Positions 1-7,744 of a DNA stretch of 50,647 nucleotides are shown here, one piece after another. Every line of letters begins with the position of its first letter. Position 1 is the first letter of the stretch. Position numbers and translations under genes: made by a program. The stretch comes from Bacillota bacterium (GTDB taxonomy: Bacteria > Bacillota > Clostridia > Lachnospirales > Lachnospiraceae). The notes beneath the pieces are model-generated. The model was not told where the DNA came from. It saw nothing but the letters and a program-made list of their open reading frames with translations, and ran no database searches. Where the stretch lies: assembly GCA_023409835.1 (NCBI GenBank), contig JAEYQV010000079.1, forward strand, positions 1-50,647, given 5' to 3'.

Positions 1-18
1 AAAAAGGCGGTACGATAC

Positions 19-279
19 ATGAGAAGGGATATGTATATCGATTATCAACGTTCTTACCGAAGACGGGGAAGGAGAAGCAACCGCTTATTCGTAAAGATAG
101 TAGTAGTGGTTCTGCTGGCAGCCGGACTGGTGTTCGGCTCCTTTTATGCTATTATGAGGCAGATAGAGCTGAACCGGGGAACAGCAGATATACAGGCTCC
201 CGTAGCTGCCAATCCTGTTAGCTATGATGAATGGATTTTATGGAATGCCGGAGGTAAATATTCTGTGGACGGGCTATGA
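19..279 (+). CDS. small single-pass membrane protein, unknown function (possibly 5'-partial)
   Basis: An 86-residue product with a very basic N-terminus rich in Arg and Tyr, one hydrophobic segment (about residues 25-45) and a short outward tail. This suggests a single-pass membrane protein with the positive end in the cytoplasm. The reading frame has no stop before base 1, so the protein could begin upstream of the window. Within the window an ATG at 19 follows a weak GGCGG, and a second in-frame ATG at 31 follows AGAAGGG closely. I do not recognise the family. No terminator is visible directly after it, and the next gene starts about 140 bases later. Confidence 0.5.
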   Translation: MRRDMYIDYQRSYRRRGRRSNRLFVKIVVVVLLAAGLVFGSFYAIMRQIELNRGTADIQAPVAANPVSYDEWILWNAGGKYSVDGL

Positions 280-417
280 AAAGAATAGTATTATGGAAAT
301 TATTCTGTTTTTGTACAATAATAAGTCGTTTAAAAATAAGACAAACTTGTCAAGCTAACGCATATTTTAGGTAATACCAAAATATATATATTAGTATAAG
401 CGAACTGGAGGTGTCAA

Positions 418-792
418 ATGGATAGGACATTCCGTCAAAATACTAAAATGATATATTTGCTGAAAGGATTATTATTTTCTTATATCGTTACCGCGGTTGT
501 ATTACTGATACTGTCATTCCTCATGTTGAAGCTCGATTTGTCCGGCACGGTAATCAGCGGGGGTATAAACTTCGTTTATATCGTTTCTGCCTTTACCGGA
601 GGATTTTATATGGGTAAAAAGGTAGAGCAGAAGAAATTCCTATGGGGATTACTGATGGGCGTATTCTATTTTGTGATATTGATGCTGATATCACTGTTTA
701 TGAACCGGGTAAGTCCGCTGCCCCTAGGCAGCTTCTTTTCGGTATTCATCATAAGCAGCCTGAGCGGAATGCTGGGCGGTATGATCAGTTAG
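418..792 (+). CDS. TIGR04086 family four-helix membrane protein
   Basis: A 124-residue protein made almost entirely of four hydrophobic segments (about residues 13-37, 47-66, 74-93 and 102-123) joined by short polar loops. A Gly-rich stretch (GGFYMGKKVEQKK) lies after the second helix. Size, helix count and this motif fit the TIGR04086/YrzE-like family of Firmicutes integral membrane proteins, whose role is unknown. The start is well placed: GGAGGTG lies six bases before the ATG. A hairpin terminator follows at 826-868, so the gene appears to end its own transcription unit and not to belong with the rhamnose genes downstream. Confidence 0.75.
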   Translation: MDRTFRQNTKMIYLLKGLLFSYIVTAVVLLILSFLMLKLDLSGTVISGGINFVYIVSAFTGGFYMGKKVEQKKFLWGLLMGVFYFVILMLISLFMNRVSPLPLGSFFSVFIISSLSGMLGGMIS

Positions 793-825
793 CAGTCAGA
801 CACGTTTTTTCATTGGAAATTACGA

Positions 826-870
826 TAGGATTATGGTGTTTGCCTGATGCGCGGGAGCCATAATCCTATT
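826..870 (+). terminator. intrinsic terminator after the TIGR04086 gene
   Basis: TAGGATTATGG (826-836) is exactly complementary to CCATAATCCTA (858-868) around a 21-base loop, followed by TTATTTT. The 11-bp stem is AT-rich but perfect. Confidence 0.6.
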
Positions 871-877
871 ATTTTGA

Positions 878-906
878 TTGTAATTTAAAATGGGATTGTT
901 TATACT
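878..906 (+). promoter_or_regulatory. probable sigma-A promoter of the rhamnose operon
   Basis: TTGTAA (878-883), a 17-base spacer and TATACT (901-906). It lies just after the preceding terminator and leaves a leader of about 120 bases before rfbA. Confidence 0.5.
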
Positions 907-1034
907 ATATATGTTCTATTTCCATAGGATTACTCCGTATCCGGCAGCATATATGCTACCTGCTGACCATGAGATCGGCAAAAATACATAAGATTGATAT
1001 TGAAATAATTCTGATAAGAAGAGGAGAATACGTT

Positions 1035-1904
1035 ATGAAGGGTATTATTTTGGCGGGAGGACTTGGGACAAGGTTGTATCCGATTACTAAGGCAATATCG
1101 AAGCAGATTCTGCCGGTATATGACAAGCCGATGATTTATTATCCGATGTCCGCATTGATGTTGGCTGGGATAAGAGAGATACTGATTATCTCAACGCCGA
1201 GGGACATCGTAGTGTTCCGTGAATTATTCGGAGACGGCAGCCATCTGGGACTGTCAATTTCCTATCAGGTCCAAAATGCACCAAAGGGGCTTGCAGAGGC
1301 CTTTATTATCGGTGAGGAGTTTATCGGCAAGGACAGGGTTGCCCTGGTTCTTGGTGATAATGTATTTTATGGTAAGGGCTTGACCGGAATCTTAAGAAGT
1401 GCTGCAGAGCGGGAGACCGGAGCTACGATCTTTGGGTATTATGTTAAGGATCCGACAGCGTATGGCGTGGTTTCCTTTGATGAGAATGGTACTGCAACTC
1501 TGATCGAGGAGAAGCCGAAGGAGCCGAAATCAAATTATGCTGTACCGGGTTTATACTTCTATGATAACGAGGTCATCCGTATTGCGAAGAGCATTCAGCC
1601 TTCTGCCCGTGGTGAGCTGGAGATAACGGAGGTAAATAATGCATATTTGCGTAAAGGTGCTCTGAAGGTGGAGCTGCTGGGTCGCGGAATGGCCTGGTTG
1701 GATACCGGTAATCAGGATGCTCTGCTGGAAGCCTCCAACTTCGTTGCTTCCATCCAGAAGAGACAGGGACTCTATATCTCCTGCCTGGAGGAAATCGCCT
1801 ATAAGCAGGGCTTTATTAGCAGGGATCAGCTGTTACTTCTGGCTGAGTCCATGAAGATGACCGAATATGGTAAATATTTGTTTGATGTCGCAAACGGACT
1901 GTAA
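1035..1904 (+). CDS. rfbA: glucose-1-phosphate thymidylyltransferase
   Basis: Makes dTDP-glucose from dTTP and glucose 1-phosphate, the first step of dTDP-L-rhamnose synthesis in the cytoplasm. The 289-residue protein has the nucleotidyltransferase signature LAGGLGTRLYPITK at residues 6-19, the sugar-phosphate-side motif QILPVYDKPMIYYP just after it, LGDN near residue 109, EEKP, and GRGMAWLDTG towards the C-terminus. Length and motif order are those of the RmlA family. An in-frame extension reaches back to base 969, but the ATG at 1035 has AGGAG nine bases upstream and gives the canonical MKGIILAGG start. First gene of a four-gene rhamnose set; rfbC follows after 11 bases. Confidence 0.95.
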   Translation: MKGIILAGGLGTRLYPITKAISKQILPVYDKPMIYYPMSALMLAGIREILIISTPRDIVVFRELFGDGSHLGLSISYQVQNAPKGLAEAFIIGEEFIGKDRVALVLGDNVFYGKGLTGILRSAAERETGATIFGYYVKDPTAYGVVSFDENGTATLIEEKPKEPKSNYAVPGLYFYDNEVIRIAKSIQPSARGELEITEVNNAYLRKGALKVELLGRGMAWLDTGNQDALLEASNFVASIQKRQGLYISCLEEIAYKQGFISRDQLLLLAESMKMTEYGKYLFDVANGL

Positions 1905-1915
1905 GGAGTACATAT

Positions 1916-2479
1916 ATGGGTAATTTTAAATTTGAAGAGCAGAAGCTTAAAGGCGTATTTCTTGTTGAACCGAAGGTGTTCGGCGATGAGCGGGGATATT
2001 TTATGGAGACCTATCATCAGGAGGACTTTAAAGAAGCCGGAATTAACAGAAGCTTCGTGCAGCATAACCAGTCCATGTCGAAGAAAAATGTGCTGCGAGG
2101 ACTGCATTTTCAGAAGGAGCATCCGCAAGCCAAGCTGGTACGAGTCTTAAAGGGTGAGATATATGATGTGGTGGTGGATCTGCGGAGCAGCTCCCCGACC
2201 TACGGACAGTGGTGCGGTTTTATCCTATCGGAGGAGAATAAGAGGATGCTATATGTTCCGGAAGGATTTGCCCACGGCTTCCTGGTATTATCCGAGGAAG
2301 TAGTATTTTCATATCTGTGTACGGATTTCTACCATCCGGAGGACGAGGGAGGTATCCTTTGGAATGATCCGGAGCTCGGTATAGAATGGCCGCTTGAGTA
2401 CGGAACTCTGCCGGTGCTGTCGGAGAAGGATAAGAAGTATCCTTCCCTCAGAGAGAGCGGAATGAGATTTGATTGTTAA
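1916..2479 (+). CDS. rfbC: dTDP-4-dehydrorhamnose 3,5-epimerase
   Basis: Converts dTDP-4-keto-6-deoxyglucose into dTDP-4-keto-L-rhamnose by epimerising C3 and C5. The 187-residue protein is a cupin-fold RmlC. It shows the conserved QHNQSMSKKNVLRGLHFQ block (residues 49-66), in which His64 matches the catalytic base, the VDLR...SPTYG strand, the PEGFAHGF motif (115-122), and FYHPEDEGGILWNDP with the conserved Tyr139. The ATG at 1916 is preceded by AAGGAGT at 1903-1909. It lies 11 bases after rfbA and 23 bases before rfbD, so the genes are almost certainly co-transcribed. Confidence 0.95.
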   Translation: MGNFKFEEQKLKGVFLVEPKVFGDERGYFMETYHQEDFKEAGINRSFVQHNQSMSKKNVLRGLHFQKEHPQAKLVRVLKGEIYDVVVDLRSSSPTYGQWCGFILSEENKRMLYVPEGFAHGFLVLSEEVVFSYLCTDFYHPEDEGGILWNDPELGIEWPLEYGTLPVLSEKDKKYPSLRESGMRFDC

Positions 2480-2502
2480 ATTAGCAGTTGAAGGAGAAGA
2501 AG

Positions 2503-3372
2503 ATGGAGCGTATCTTTATTACAGGAGCCTCTGGACAGCTGGGGCTGGCATTAAATCGGCTTATGTCGGGGCTCAAGGATTACCGGATCTGCAGGACGGA
2601 TGCTTCCAGCTCGCCGGACGGGGAGGTACAAGCCCTGGATATAACGGACGAAACCGCAGTACAGGAGGCAATCTCCGGCTTTGATCCTGATATTATCATC
2701 AATTGTGCCGCAATGACGGCGGTGGAGCTGTGTGAGAGCGAGCAGGACAAGGCATATCGGATCAACGCCTTAGGACCTAAGTATCTGGCTCTGGCGGCAG
2801 AGAAATGTGGGGCTAAACTAATCCATGTCTCAACGGACTATGTGTACGATGGGCGGGCGGACATGCCCTATATTGAATCAGATACCACGAATCCCATCAG
2901 TGTTTATGGTAAAACCAAGCTGGAAGGAGAGAAGTTCGTAGCAGAGATCAGCTCGAAGGTTTTTATTCTGAGGACTGCCTGGGTTTATGGCGAAGGAAAG
3001 AATTTTGTCAGGACGATGCTTCGACTAGCTGATGCAGGCAATAGGATCAGGGTGGTAGCTGACCAGTACGGAACCCCCACCAGTGCTTTGGAGCTGGCGA
3101 AGGTAATCATGTTTTTGATGGAGACGGACAGCTATGGTATCTATCATGCTACCTGCGAGGGAAGCACCAGCTGGTATGAATTTGCTAAGAAGATCTTTCT
3201 ACTGGCAGGAAAACCGGTAGAGGTGGATCCCATTCCGTCATCGGAATATAAAACTATGGTTCAGAGGCCGATGTATTCCGTGCTTGAGAATAAGGAACTG
3301 AGGGAGCGCCACGGATATTATATGAAGGAATGGACAAAGGCTCTTGAGGAATATATGAAGGATTACCGATAA
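2503..3372 (+). CDS. rfbD: dTDP-4-dehydrorhamnose reductase
   Basis: Last step of the pathway: NAD(P)H-dependent reduction of dTDP-4-keto-L-rhamnose to dTDP-L-rhamnose. The 289-residue product is a short-chain dehydrogenase/reductase of the RmlD type, with Rossmann glycine motif GASGQLG (residues 8-14), STDYVYDG (110-117) and the catalytic Tyr135-x3-Lys139 in YGKTK. The frame can be opened upstream at a TTG (2488). However, the ATG at 2503 has AAGGAG six bases before it and gives MERIFITGASG, the usual family start. Follows rfbC by 23 bases; rfbB comes after a 129-base gap. Confidence 0.94.
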   Translation: MERIFITGASGQLGLALNRLMSGLKDYRICRTDASSSPDGEVQALDITDETAVQEAISGFDPDIIINCAAMTAVELCESEQDKAYRINALGPKYLALAAEKCGAKLIHVSTDYVYDGRADMPYIESDTTNPISVYGKTKLEGEKFVAEISSKVFILRTAWVYGEGKNFVRTMLRLADAGNRIRVVADQYGTPTSALELAKVIMFLMETDSYGIYHATCEGSTSWYEFAKKIFLLAGKPVEVDPIPSSEYKTMVQRPMYSVLENKELRERHGYYMKEWTKALEEYMKDYR

Positions 3373-3501
3373 ATACAATAGGAAAGAATTTGTTGCGATC
3401 CCAAGCTATGTGAACGAACCGGTCTGCGGCCCGAGCACTGTTTACCGGCTTAGGGGAAGCACCCTGAAGGACCGAAACAATTCTAAAAATGGAGGATTAC
3501 T

Positions 3502-4578
3502 ATGAAGACTTATCTTGTTACCGGCGGTGCCGGCTTTATAGGTTCAAACTTTATTCTTTATATGTTAAAGAAGTATAAAGAAGAAATCAAAATTATTAAT
3601 GTGGATTGCTTGACCTATGCCGGTAATCTGGAGAACCTGAAAGGTATTGAGGGATTAGCAAACTATAAGTTCCTCAGGGTAGATATCAGGGATAAGGAAG
3701 CGGTGGCTGATATTTTTGAAACCAATGAGATTGACCGTGTCATCCACTTCGCTGCGGAGAGCCATGTGGACCGCAGTATCCGGAATCCGGAGGTGTTTGT
3801 TAATACCAATGTATTGGGAACCTTAAATCTTATCACTGCAGCCAAGAATGCCTGGGAGACGGCGGACGGTTATCTGCCGGATAAGAAATATGTCCAGGTA
3901 TCTACGGATGAAGTATACGGAGCTTTAGAGGGAGAGGAGGGTTATTTCTATGAGACCACACCATTAGATCCCCACAGCCCGTATTCCGCTAGTAAAGCCT
4001 CTGCAGATTTTCTTGTAAAATCCTATGTTGATACCTTCCGTTTCCCCGCAAACATCACCAGATGCAGCAACAACTACGGACCGTTCCAATTCCCTGAGAA
4101 GCTGATACCTCTGATGATAAACAATGCGCTATCCGGTAAGAATCTGCCGGTGTATGGAACGGGAAGAAATGTCAGGGATTGGCTCTATGTTGAGGATCAT
4201 TGTAAGGCGATTGATCTTGTGGCTGAGAACGGAACAATCGGCGAGGTATATAATGTCGGCGGTCACAACGAGAAGAGAAATATTGAAATTGTCACCATGA
4301 TTCTGGATACCATTCTGGAGCTTCTTCCGGAATCAGATGAGAGAAGGAAGAAGGTTTCCCATGATCTGATCACCTATGTCGAGGATCGTAAAGGCCATGA
4401 TTTCCGTTATGCAATCGCACCGGATAAGATCAAGGCGGAGCTTGGCTGGGAACCGGAGACACCATTTCATAAGGGTATAAAGCTGACCATTGACTGGTAT
4501 CTTAAGAATGAAGAGTGGATGGAGCATGTAACCAGGGGTGATTACCAGAGGTATTATGAAGAAATGTACCGGATGTAA
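3502..4578 (+). CDS. rfbB: dTDP-glucose 4,6-dehydratase
   Basis: Second step of dTDP-L-rhamnose synthesis: converts dTDP-glucose to dTDP-4-keto-6-deoxyglucose with bound NAD+. The 358-residue extended SDR enzyme has GGAGFIGSNF at 8-17, the family motif STDEVYG at 134-140, where Asp and Glu act as acid and base, and the catalytic Tyr161-x3-Lys165 in YSASK. The sequence RCSNNYGPFQFPEKLIPLM is typical of RmlB. GGAGG lies eight bases before the ATG. The gene order A-C-D-B completes the pathway. No glycosyltransferase is adjacent, so the acceptor of the rhamnose (wall polysaccharide or S-layer glycan) cannot be told from this window. Confidence 0.96.
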   Translation: MKTYLVTGGAGFIGSNFILYMLKKYKEEIKIINVDCLTYAGNLENLKGIEGLANYKFLRVDIRDKEAVADIFETNEIDRVIHFAAESHVDRSIRNPEVFVNTNVLGTLNLITAAKNAWETADGYLPDKKYVQVSTDEVYGALEGEEGYFYETTPLDPHSPYSASKASADFLVKSYVDTFRFPANITRCSNNYGPFQFPEKLIPLMINNALSGKNLPVYGTGRNVRDWLYVEDHCKAIDLVAENGTIGEVYNVGGHNEKRNIEIVTMILDTILELLPESDERRKKVSHDLITYVEDRKGHDFRYAIAPDKIKAELGWEPETPFHKGIKLTIDWYLKNEEWMEHVTRGDYQRYYEEMYRM

Positions 4579-4696
4579 GGCAGCCGCATTACATATGGAA
4601 AGGCTGTGAAATAAAGCCTAACCCAGATTACTCCATAAGGATAGGGATATAATAAAGGAAGAACATAAGAAAGAAGAATAGAAGGACAGGTGCTTG

Positions 4697-5437
4697 ATGA
4701 GATACGAAGAGTTTACAATAGAAGGACGTAATGCTGTGCTGGAGGCTTTCCGCTCCGGTAAGACCATAGATAAATTATTTGTTCTGGACGGCTGTAAGGA
4801 TGGGCCGGTGATTTCCATCGTTAGGGAAGCGAAGAAGACCGATGCGATTATATCCTATGTGCAGAAGGAGCGTCTGGACCAGCTGTCTCAGACAGGAAAG
4901 CACCAGGGTGTTATTGCCTATGCTGCAGCCTATGAGTATGCTGAGGTGGAAGATATCCTGAAGGCCGCAGAGGAGAAGGGCGAACCACCCTTCATCATAC
5001 TGCTTGATAATATTGAGGATCCGCACAATCTGGGTGCTATTATCCGGACAGCCCATCAAGCCGGAGCCCATGGTATTATTATACCCAAACGTCGTGCAGT
5101 GGGACTGACGGCAACAGTGGCTAAGACCTCTGCCGGAGCAATCAATTATTTGCCGGTTGCGAAAGTGACCAATCTATCTACAGCGATAGAGGAACTGAAG
5201 GAGAAAGGCCTTTGGTTTGTATGCGCCGATATGGATGGTGAGCTGATGTACCGCTTAAACCTTAAGGGACCCATCGGCCTTGTCATAGGAAGCGAGGGTG
5301 AAGGCGTCGGTAGGCTTGTGAAGGAGAAATGTGATTTTATTGCTAAGATTCCGATGTATGGCAAGGTAGATTCCCTGAATGCTTCCGTAGCGATGGGTGT
5401 TATGGCATATGAAATTGTAAGACAGAGAATGAACTAA
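4697..5437 (+). CDS. rlmB: 23S rRNA 2'-O-ribose methyltransferase, TrmH/SpoU family (RlmB-like)
   Basis: A 246-residue SPOUT methyltransferase. The N-terminal substrate-binding domain (IEGRNAVLEAFRSG) is followed by three SpoU motifs: NIEDPHNLGAIIRTAHQAGA, VIGSEGEGVG and the C-terminal IPMYGKVDSLNASVAMG, which form the knotted SAM site. By family it should methylate the 2'-O of a guanosine in the 23S rRNA peptidyl-transferase loop (G2251 in E. coli). An in-frame TTG sits at 4694, but the adjacent ATG at 4697, with AAGGACAGG about seven bases upstream, is the better start. sigH follows after about 90 bases, the same neighbourhood as the rlmB/yacO-yacP-sigH region of Bacillus, though no yacP is present here. 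Confidence 0.9.
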   Translation: MRYEEFTIEGRNAVLEAFRSGKTIDKLFVLDGCKDGPVISIVREAKKTDAIISYVQKERLDQLSQTGKHQGVIAYAAAYEYAEVEDILKAAEEKGEPPFIILLDNIEDPHNLGAIIRTAHQAGAHGIIIPKRRAVGLTATVAKTSAGAINYLPVAKVTNLSTAIEELKEKGLWFVCADMDGELMYRLNLKGPIGLVIGSEGEGVGRLVKEKCDFIAKIPMYGKVDSLNASVAMGVMAYEIVRQRMN

Positions 5438-5528
5438 TCAGTAGAGCAGTCTCCGGCCGGACAAGCGTCCCCCGGAGCCGGCTGCAGTCAAGGCGAGGCT
5501 GTGTTTGGGCAAATAGGAGGTATAATCC

Positions 5529-6161
5529 ATGAACAAAATCTTAAAATATGATACCTTACCCGATGAAGTAATTGTTGACAGGATACAGGAGGGGGACCTG
5601 CCCGCTATGGATTATCTTCTGGAGAAATATAAGTACCTGGTAAGGAATAAGGCGAAAGCCTTATACTTAATTGGTGGAGATAAGGATGATTTGATTCAGG
5701 AGGGAATGATTGGCTTATATAAAGCAATCCGGGATTATGATCAGGAGAAGCAGAATTCATTTTTTAATTTTGCAGATCTGTGTATTTCCCGGCAGATTTA
5801 CAGCGCGATCAAAGCCTCCAACCGGAAAAAGAATCTTCCTTTAAATACATATATTTCTATATATACACCAGTATATGGAGATAATAACGATAATGAAGAA
5901 AAAGAAACTCTGGTTGACATAATATATCCAAAAAACATATCAAATCCTGAAGAATTGGTTATTGACAAAGAGAATACCAGTATGATAGAATATGAACTTG
6001 TAAGGCGCCTGAGCGACCTAGAGAAGCAAGTCCTAAGCTTGTATATGCAGGATTTAAAATATGTGCAGATTGCGGAAGTACTTGGTAAAGAACCTAAAAC
6101 AATCGACAATGCATTGACAAGGATAAAGACAAAGCTTAATCAAGTGCTTAGGGAGATATAA
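5529..6161 (+). CDS. sigH: RNA polymerase sporulation sigma factor SigH (Spo0H)
   Basis: A 210-residue sigma-70-type factor. Region 2 is clear: DDLIQEGMIGLYKAIRDYD (core binding and -10 recognition), followed by FFNFADLCISRQIYSAIKASNRKK. Region 4 is SDLEKQVLSLYMQDLKYVQIAEVLGKEPKTIDNALTRIK, a helix-turn-helix for -35 recognition. No regions 1.1 or 3 of a primary sigma factor are present, and length and order fit SigH. In sporulating Firmicutes this factor drives transition-phase and early sporulation genes. TAGGAGGT lies eight bases before the ATG. Position directly after rlmB supports the assignment. The centre, between regions 2 and 4, is AT-rich and acidic. Two tRNA genes follow after 26 bases. 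Confidence 0.9.
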   Translation: MNKILKYDTLPDEVIVDRIQEGDLPAMDYLLEKYKYLVRNKAKALYLIGGDKDDLIQEGMIGLYKAIRDYDQEKQNSFFNFADLCISRQIYSAIKASNRKKNLPLNTYISIYTPVYGDNNDNEEKETLVDIIYPKNISNPEELVIDKENTSMIEYELVRRLSDLEKQVLSLYMQDLKYVQIAEVLGKEPKTIDNALTRIKTKLNQVLREI

Positions 6162-6187
6162 TCAATTCTTACGAGACAATTTAAGTT

Positions 6188-6259
6188 GCTGTTGTAGCTC
6201 AGTGGTAGAGCACTTCATTGGTAATGAAGAGGTCGGGGGTCCGACTCCCCTCAACAGCT
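6188..6259 (+). tRNA. tRNA-Thr (anticodon GGT)
   Basis: Full cloverleaf: acceptor GCTGTTG (6188-6194) pairs with CAACAGC (6252-6258); D-arm GCTC/GAGC; anticodon stem CTTCA/TGAAG around the loop TTGGTAA, giving anticodon GGT; T-arm loop TCCGACT. Discriminator base T, and no encoded CCA. Confidence 0.95.
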
Positions 6260-6303
6260 TTCCGCTCTTTCTTTATCACAGGATAGGGAGAGAACCGGAA
6301 TAT

Positions 6304-6378
6304 CGAGGTGTGGCTCAGCTTGGCTAGAGCGCTACGTTAGGGACGTAGAGGCCGCAGGTTCAAATCCTGTCACCTCGA
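6304..6378 (+). tRNA. tRNA-Pro (anticodon AGG)
   Basis: Acceptor CGAGGTG (6304-6310) pairs with CACCTCG (6371-6377), discriminator A. The anticodon stem CTACG/CGTAG closes the loop TTAGGGA, so the anticodon is AGG with G37, as expected for proline (codon CCU, or CCN if A34 is deaminated to inosine). T-loop TTCAAAT. An A at position 34 outside tRNA-Arg is uncommon in bacteria. No CCA is encoded. Confidence 0.93.
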
Positions 6379-6390
6379 TTTAGAAACACA

Positions 6391-6418
6391 AAACCGCTGA
6401 TAAAACAGCGGTTTTTTT
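6391..6418 (+). terminator. intrinsic terminator of the tRNA genes
   Basis: AAACCGCTG (6391-6399), loop ATAAAA, CAGCGGTTT (6406-6414), then a T run. Strong Rho-independent terminator directly after tRNA-Pro. Confidence 0.9.
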
Positions 6419-6426
6419 GTGCGAAG

Positions 6427-6495
6427 GATCTGAACCTGTTCAAATCAGTTACCTCGATTGCTACTTACAAAACCGCTGATAAAACAGCGGTTTTT
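6427..6495 (+). repeat. decayed duplicate of the tRNA-Pro 3' end plus its terminator
   Basis: Bases 6439-6459 repeat the tRNA-Pro T-arm/acceptor segment with a few changes (TTCAAATC, then AGTTACCTCGATT instead of CTGTCACCTCGATT). Bases 6470-6495 repeat the terminator hairpin AAACCGCTG-ATAAAA-CAGCGGTTTTT exactly. The flanking words also recur (GTGCGAAG then GCGCGAAG, followed by a GAACC word), and a weaker third hairpin (ACCGCC/GGTGGT) lies at about 6520-6544. It reads as a partial tandem duplication. The acceptor 5' half, D-arm and anticodon arm are absent, so it is not a functional tRNA. Confidence 0.75.
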
Positions 6496-6556
6496 GCGCG
6501 AAGATTTTGAACCCGAGAGACCGCCCTAGAGTCGGTGGTTTTTCATACCAGAACAC

Positions 6557-6585
6557 TTGTTTTATTTCCGTAAATCTGGTAATAT
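6557..6585 (+). promoter_or_regulatory. probable sigma-A promoter of the DUF1848 gene
   Basis: TTGTTT (6557-6562), 17-base spacer, TAATAT (6580-6585), about 75 bases before the start codon. Confidence 0.5.
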
Positions 6586-6658
6586 TTAAGAAATAGTGCA
6601 AGTGATGGTCCGCTAAAGGAGAAGCGGCAATCATAAAACAAGAATTGAGGTGACAGCT

Positions 6659-7582
6659 ATGATACTTTCCGCTTCCAGAAGAACAGATATCCCTGCGTAC
6701 TATTCCGAGTGGTTTACAAATCGCTTAAAGGAAGGGTATGTATTGGTGCGGAATCCGATGAACTTTGCCCAGCTAAGCAGGATTTTGTTATCCCCTGAGG
6801 TTATTGATTGTATCGTATTCTGGACAAAGGATCCGCATGAGATGCTGGATAAGCTGTCATTGATAGAGGAGCTGGGATACCGGTATTATTTTCAATTCAC
6901 ACTGACACCCTATGGTAAGGAGATAGAACGTAATCTGCGAGAGAAGGAAGAAATTCTTAATACCTTCCGACGGTTATCCGACCGGCTTGGCAGCGAGAGA
7001 GTATTGTGGCGCTATGATCCGATCATCCTGAATAACAGCTTGGATGTGGAGTATCATACGGAGCAATTTGATATCCTGTGCAATAAGCTGAAAGGTTATA
7101 CAAAGCAATGCACCATCAGCTTCGTTGACCTCTATCACAAGATAAAGAATGACTTGACCAGGGATATTCCGGAGCAGGATATTCAGAAGCTGGCAGGGGT
7201 ATTGTCTGAGACGGGCAGACGGTACGGACTGGAGCTTAGGGCCTGCTGTGAGAAGCTGGATTTAAGCAGGCATGGCATCCTTCCGGCGAACTGTATCGAT
7301 AAAGACACGGTGGAGCGGGTCTGCGGTTACTCCATTGAAGCGAAGGAGGATAGAAACCAGCGTCCCGGCTGCGGCTGTATCAGTAGTGTTGATATCGGTG
7401 TCTATAACACCTGCAAGAATGGATGTATCTACTGCTATGCGAACTATAGTGATGCCTCCGTCACAAAGAATTTCCTGAGTCATAAGCCTGATTCCGAGCT
7501 CCTAACGGGTTGTGTAAAGGAAGGGGAGGCTATTAAGAACAGGGAGATGAAATCCCTAAGAAAGAGGTTGTATTATCAATAA
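6659..7582 (+). CDS. DUF1848 family protein with a C-terminal CX3CX2C cysteine cluster
   Basis: A 307-residue soluble protein of the DUF1848 family, function unproven. The N-terminus MILSASRRTDIPAYYSEWF and the block VFWTKDP...YYFQFTLTPYG are typical of the family. Near the C-terminus CGC (Cys238, Cys240) and TCKNGCIYCYANY (Cys252, Cys256, Cys259) form a cysteine cluster. Its CX3CX2C spacing is the one used by radical-SAM enzymes to hold a 4Fe-4S cluster, but it sits at the wrong end of the protein for a classical radical-SAM barrel. The frame opens at a GTG (6650), but the ATG at 6659 with GAGGTG seven bases upstream is preferred. First gene of an accessory cluster. Confidence 0.85.
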   Translation: MILSASRRTDIPAYYSEWFTNRLKEGYVLVRNPMNFAQLSRILLSPEVIDCIVFWTKDPHEMLDKLSLIEELGYRYYFQFTLTPYGKEIERNLREKEEILNTFRRLSDRLGSERVLWRYDPIILNNSLDVEYHTEQFDILCNKLKGYTKQCTISFVDLYHKIKNDLTRDIPEQDIQKLAGVLSETGRRYGLELRACCEKLDLSRHGILPANCIDKDTVERVCGYSIEAKEDRNQRPGCGCISSVDIGVYNTCKNGCIYCYANYSDASVTKNFLSHKPDSELLTGCVKEGEAIKNREMKSLRKRLYYQ

Positions 7583-7599
7583 ACAAGGATTTGAATGAT

Positions 7600-7728
7600 A
7601 TGAGCAAGCTTAATCCGGAGGAAGGGGCAAAAGAGATCCGTCTGATCGCAGAGAGCAAATCCTGCTGTGGTCTGGTTTGCAGGCTGTGCTATCTTGTGGA
7701 CCGGAGAGAGGGCTTTTCTGAACTGTAA
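7600..7728 (+). CDS. possible 42-codon Cys-rich small protein or gene remnant
   Basis: An ATG at 7600 opens a 42-residue frame ending at TAA 7726-7728, filling most of the gap between the DUF1848 and WYL genes. Its centre reads SCCGLVCRLCYLVDRREG, a cluster of four cysteines. The spacing recalls the N-terminal Cys motif of DUF3795-type proteins, so it could be a small metal-binding protein or the stump of a longer gene. The Shine-Dalgarno is weak (AAGG about 11 bases upstream). The WYL regulator starts 16 bases after its stop, so it may be translated within the same mRNA. Too short to assign a function. Confidence 0.35.
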   Translation: MSKLNPEEGAKEIRLIAESKSCCGLVCRLCYLVDRREGFSEL

Positions 7729-7744
7729 GCTGCGGGGGGAGAAC

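Noticed and set aside
3373..3501. Possible structured element or gene break between rfbD and rfbB
   Set aside because: Contains ACCGGT...ACCGG pairing but no T run, known motif or frame; too little to call.
6427..6460. A third tRNA gene after tRNA-Pro
   Set aside because: Only the T-arm and acceptor 3' half is present; no D-arm or anticodon arm can be formed.
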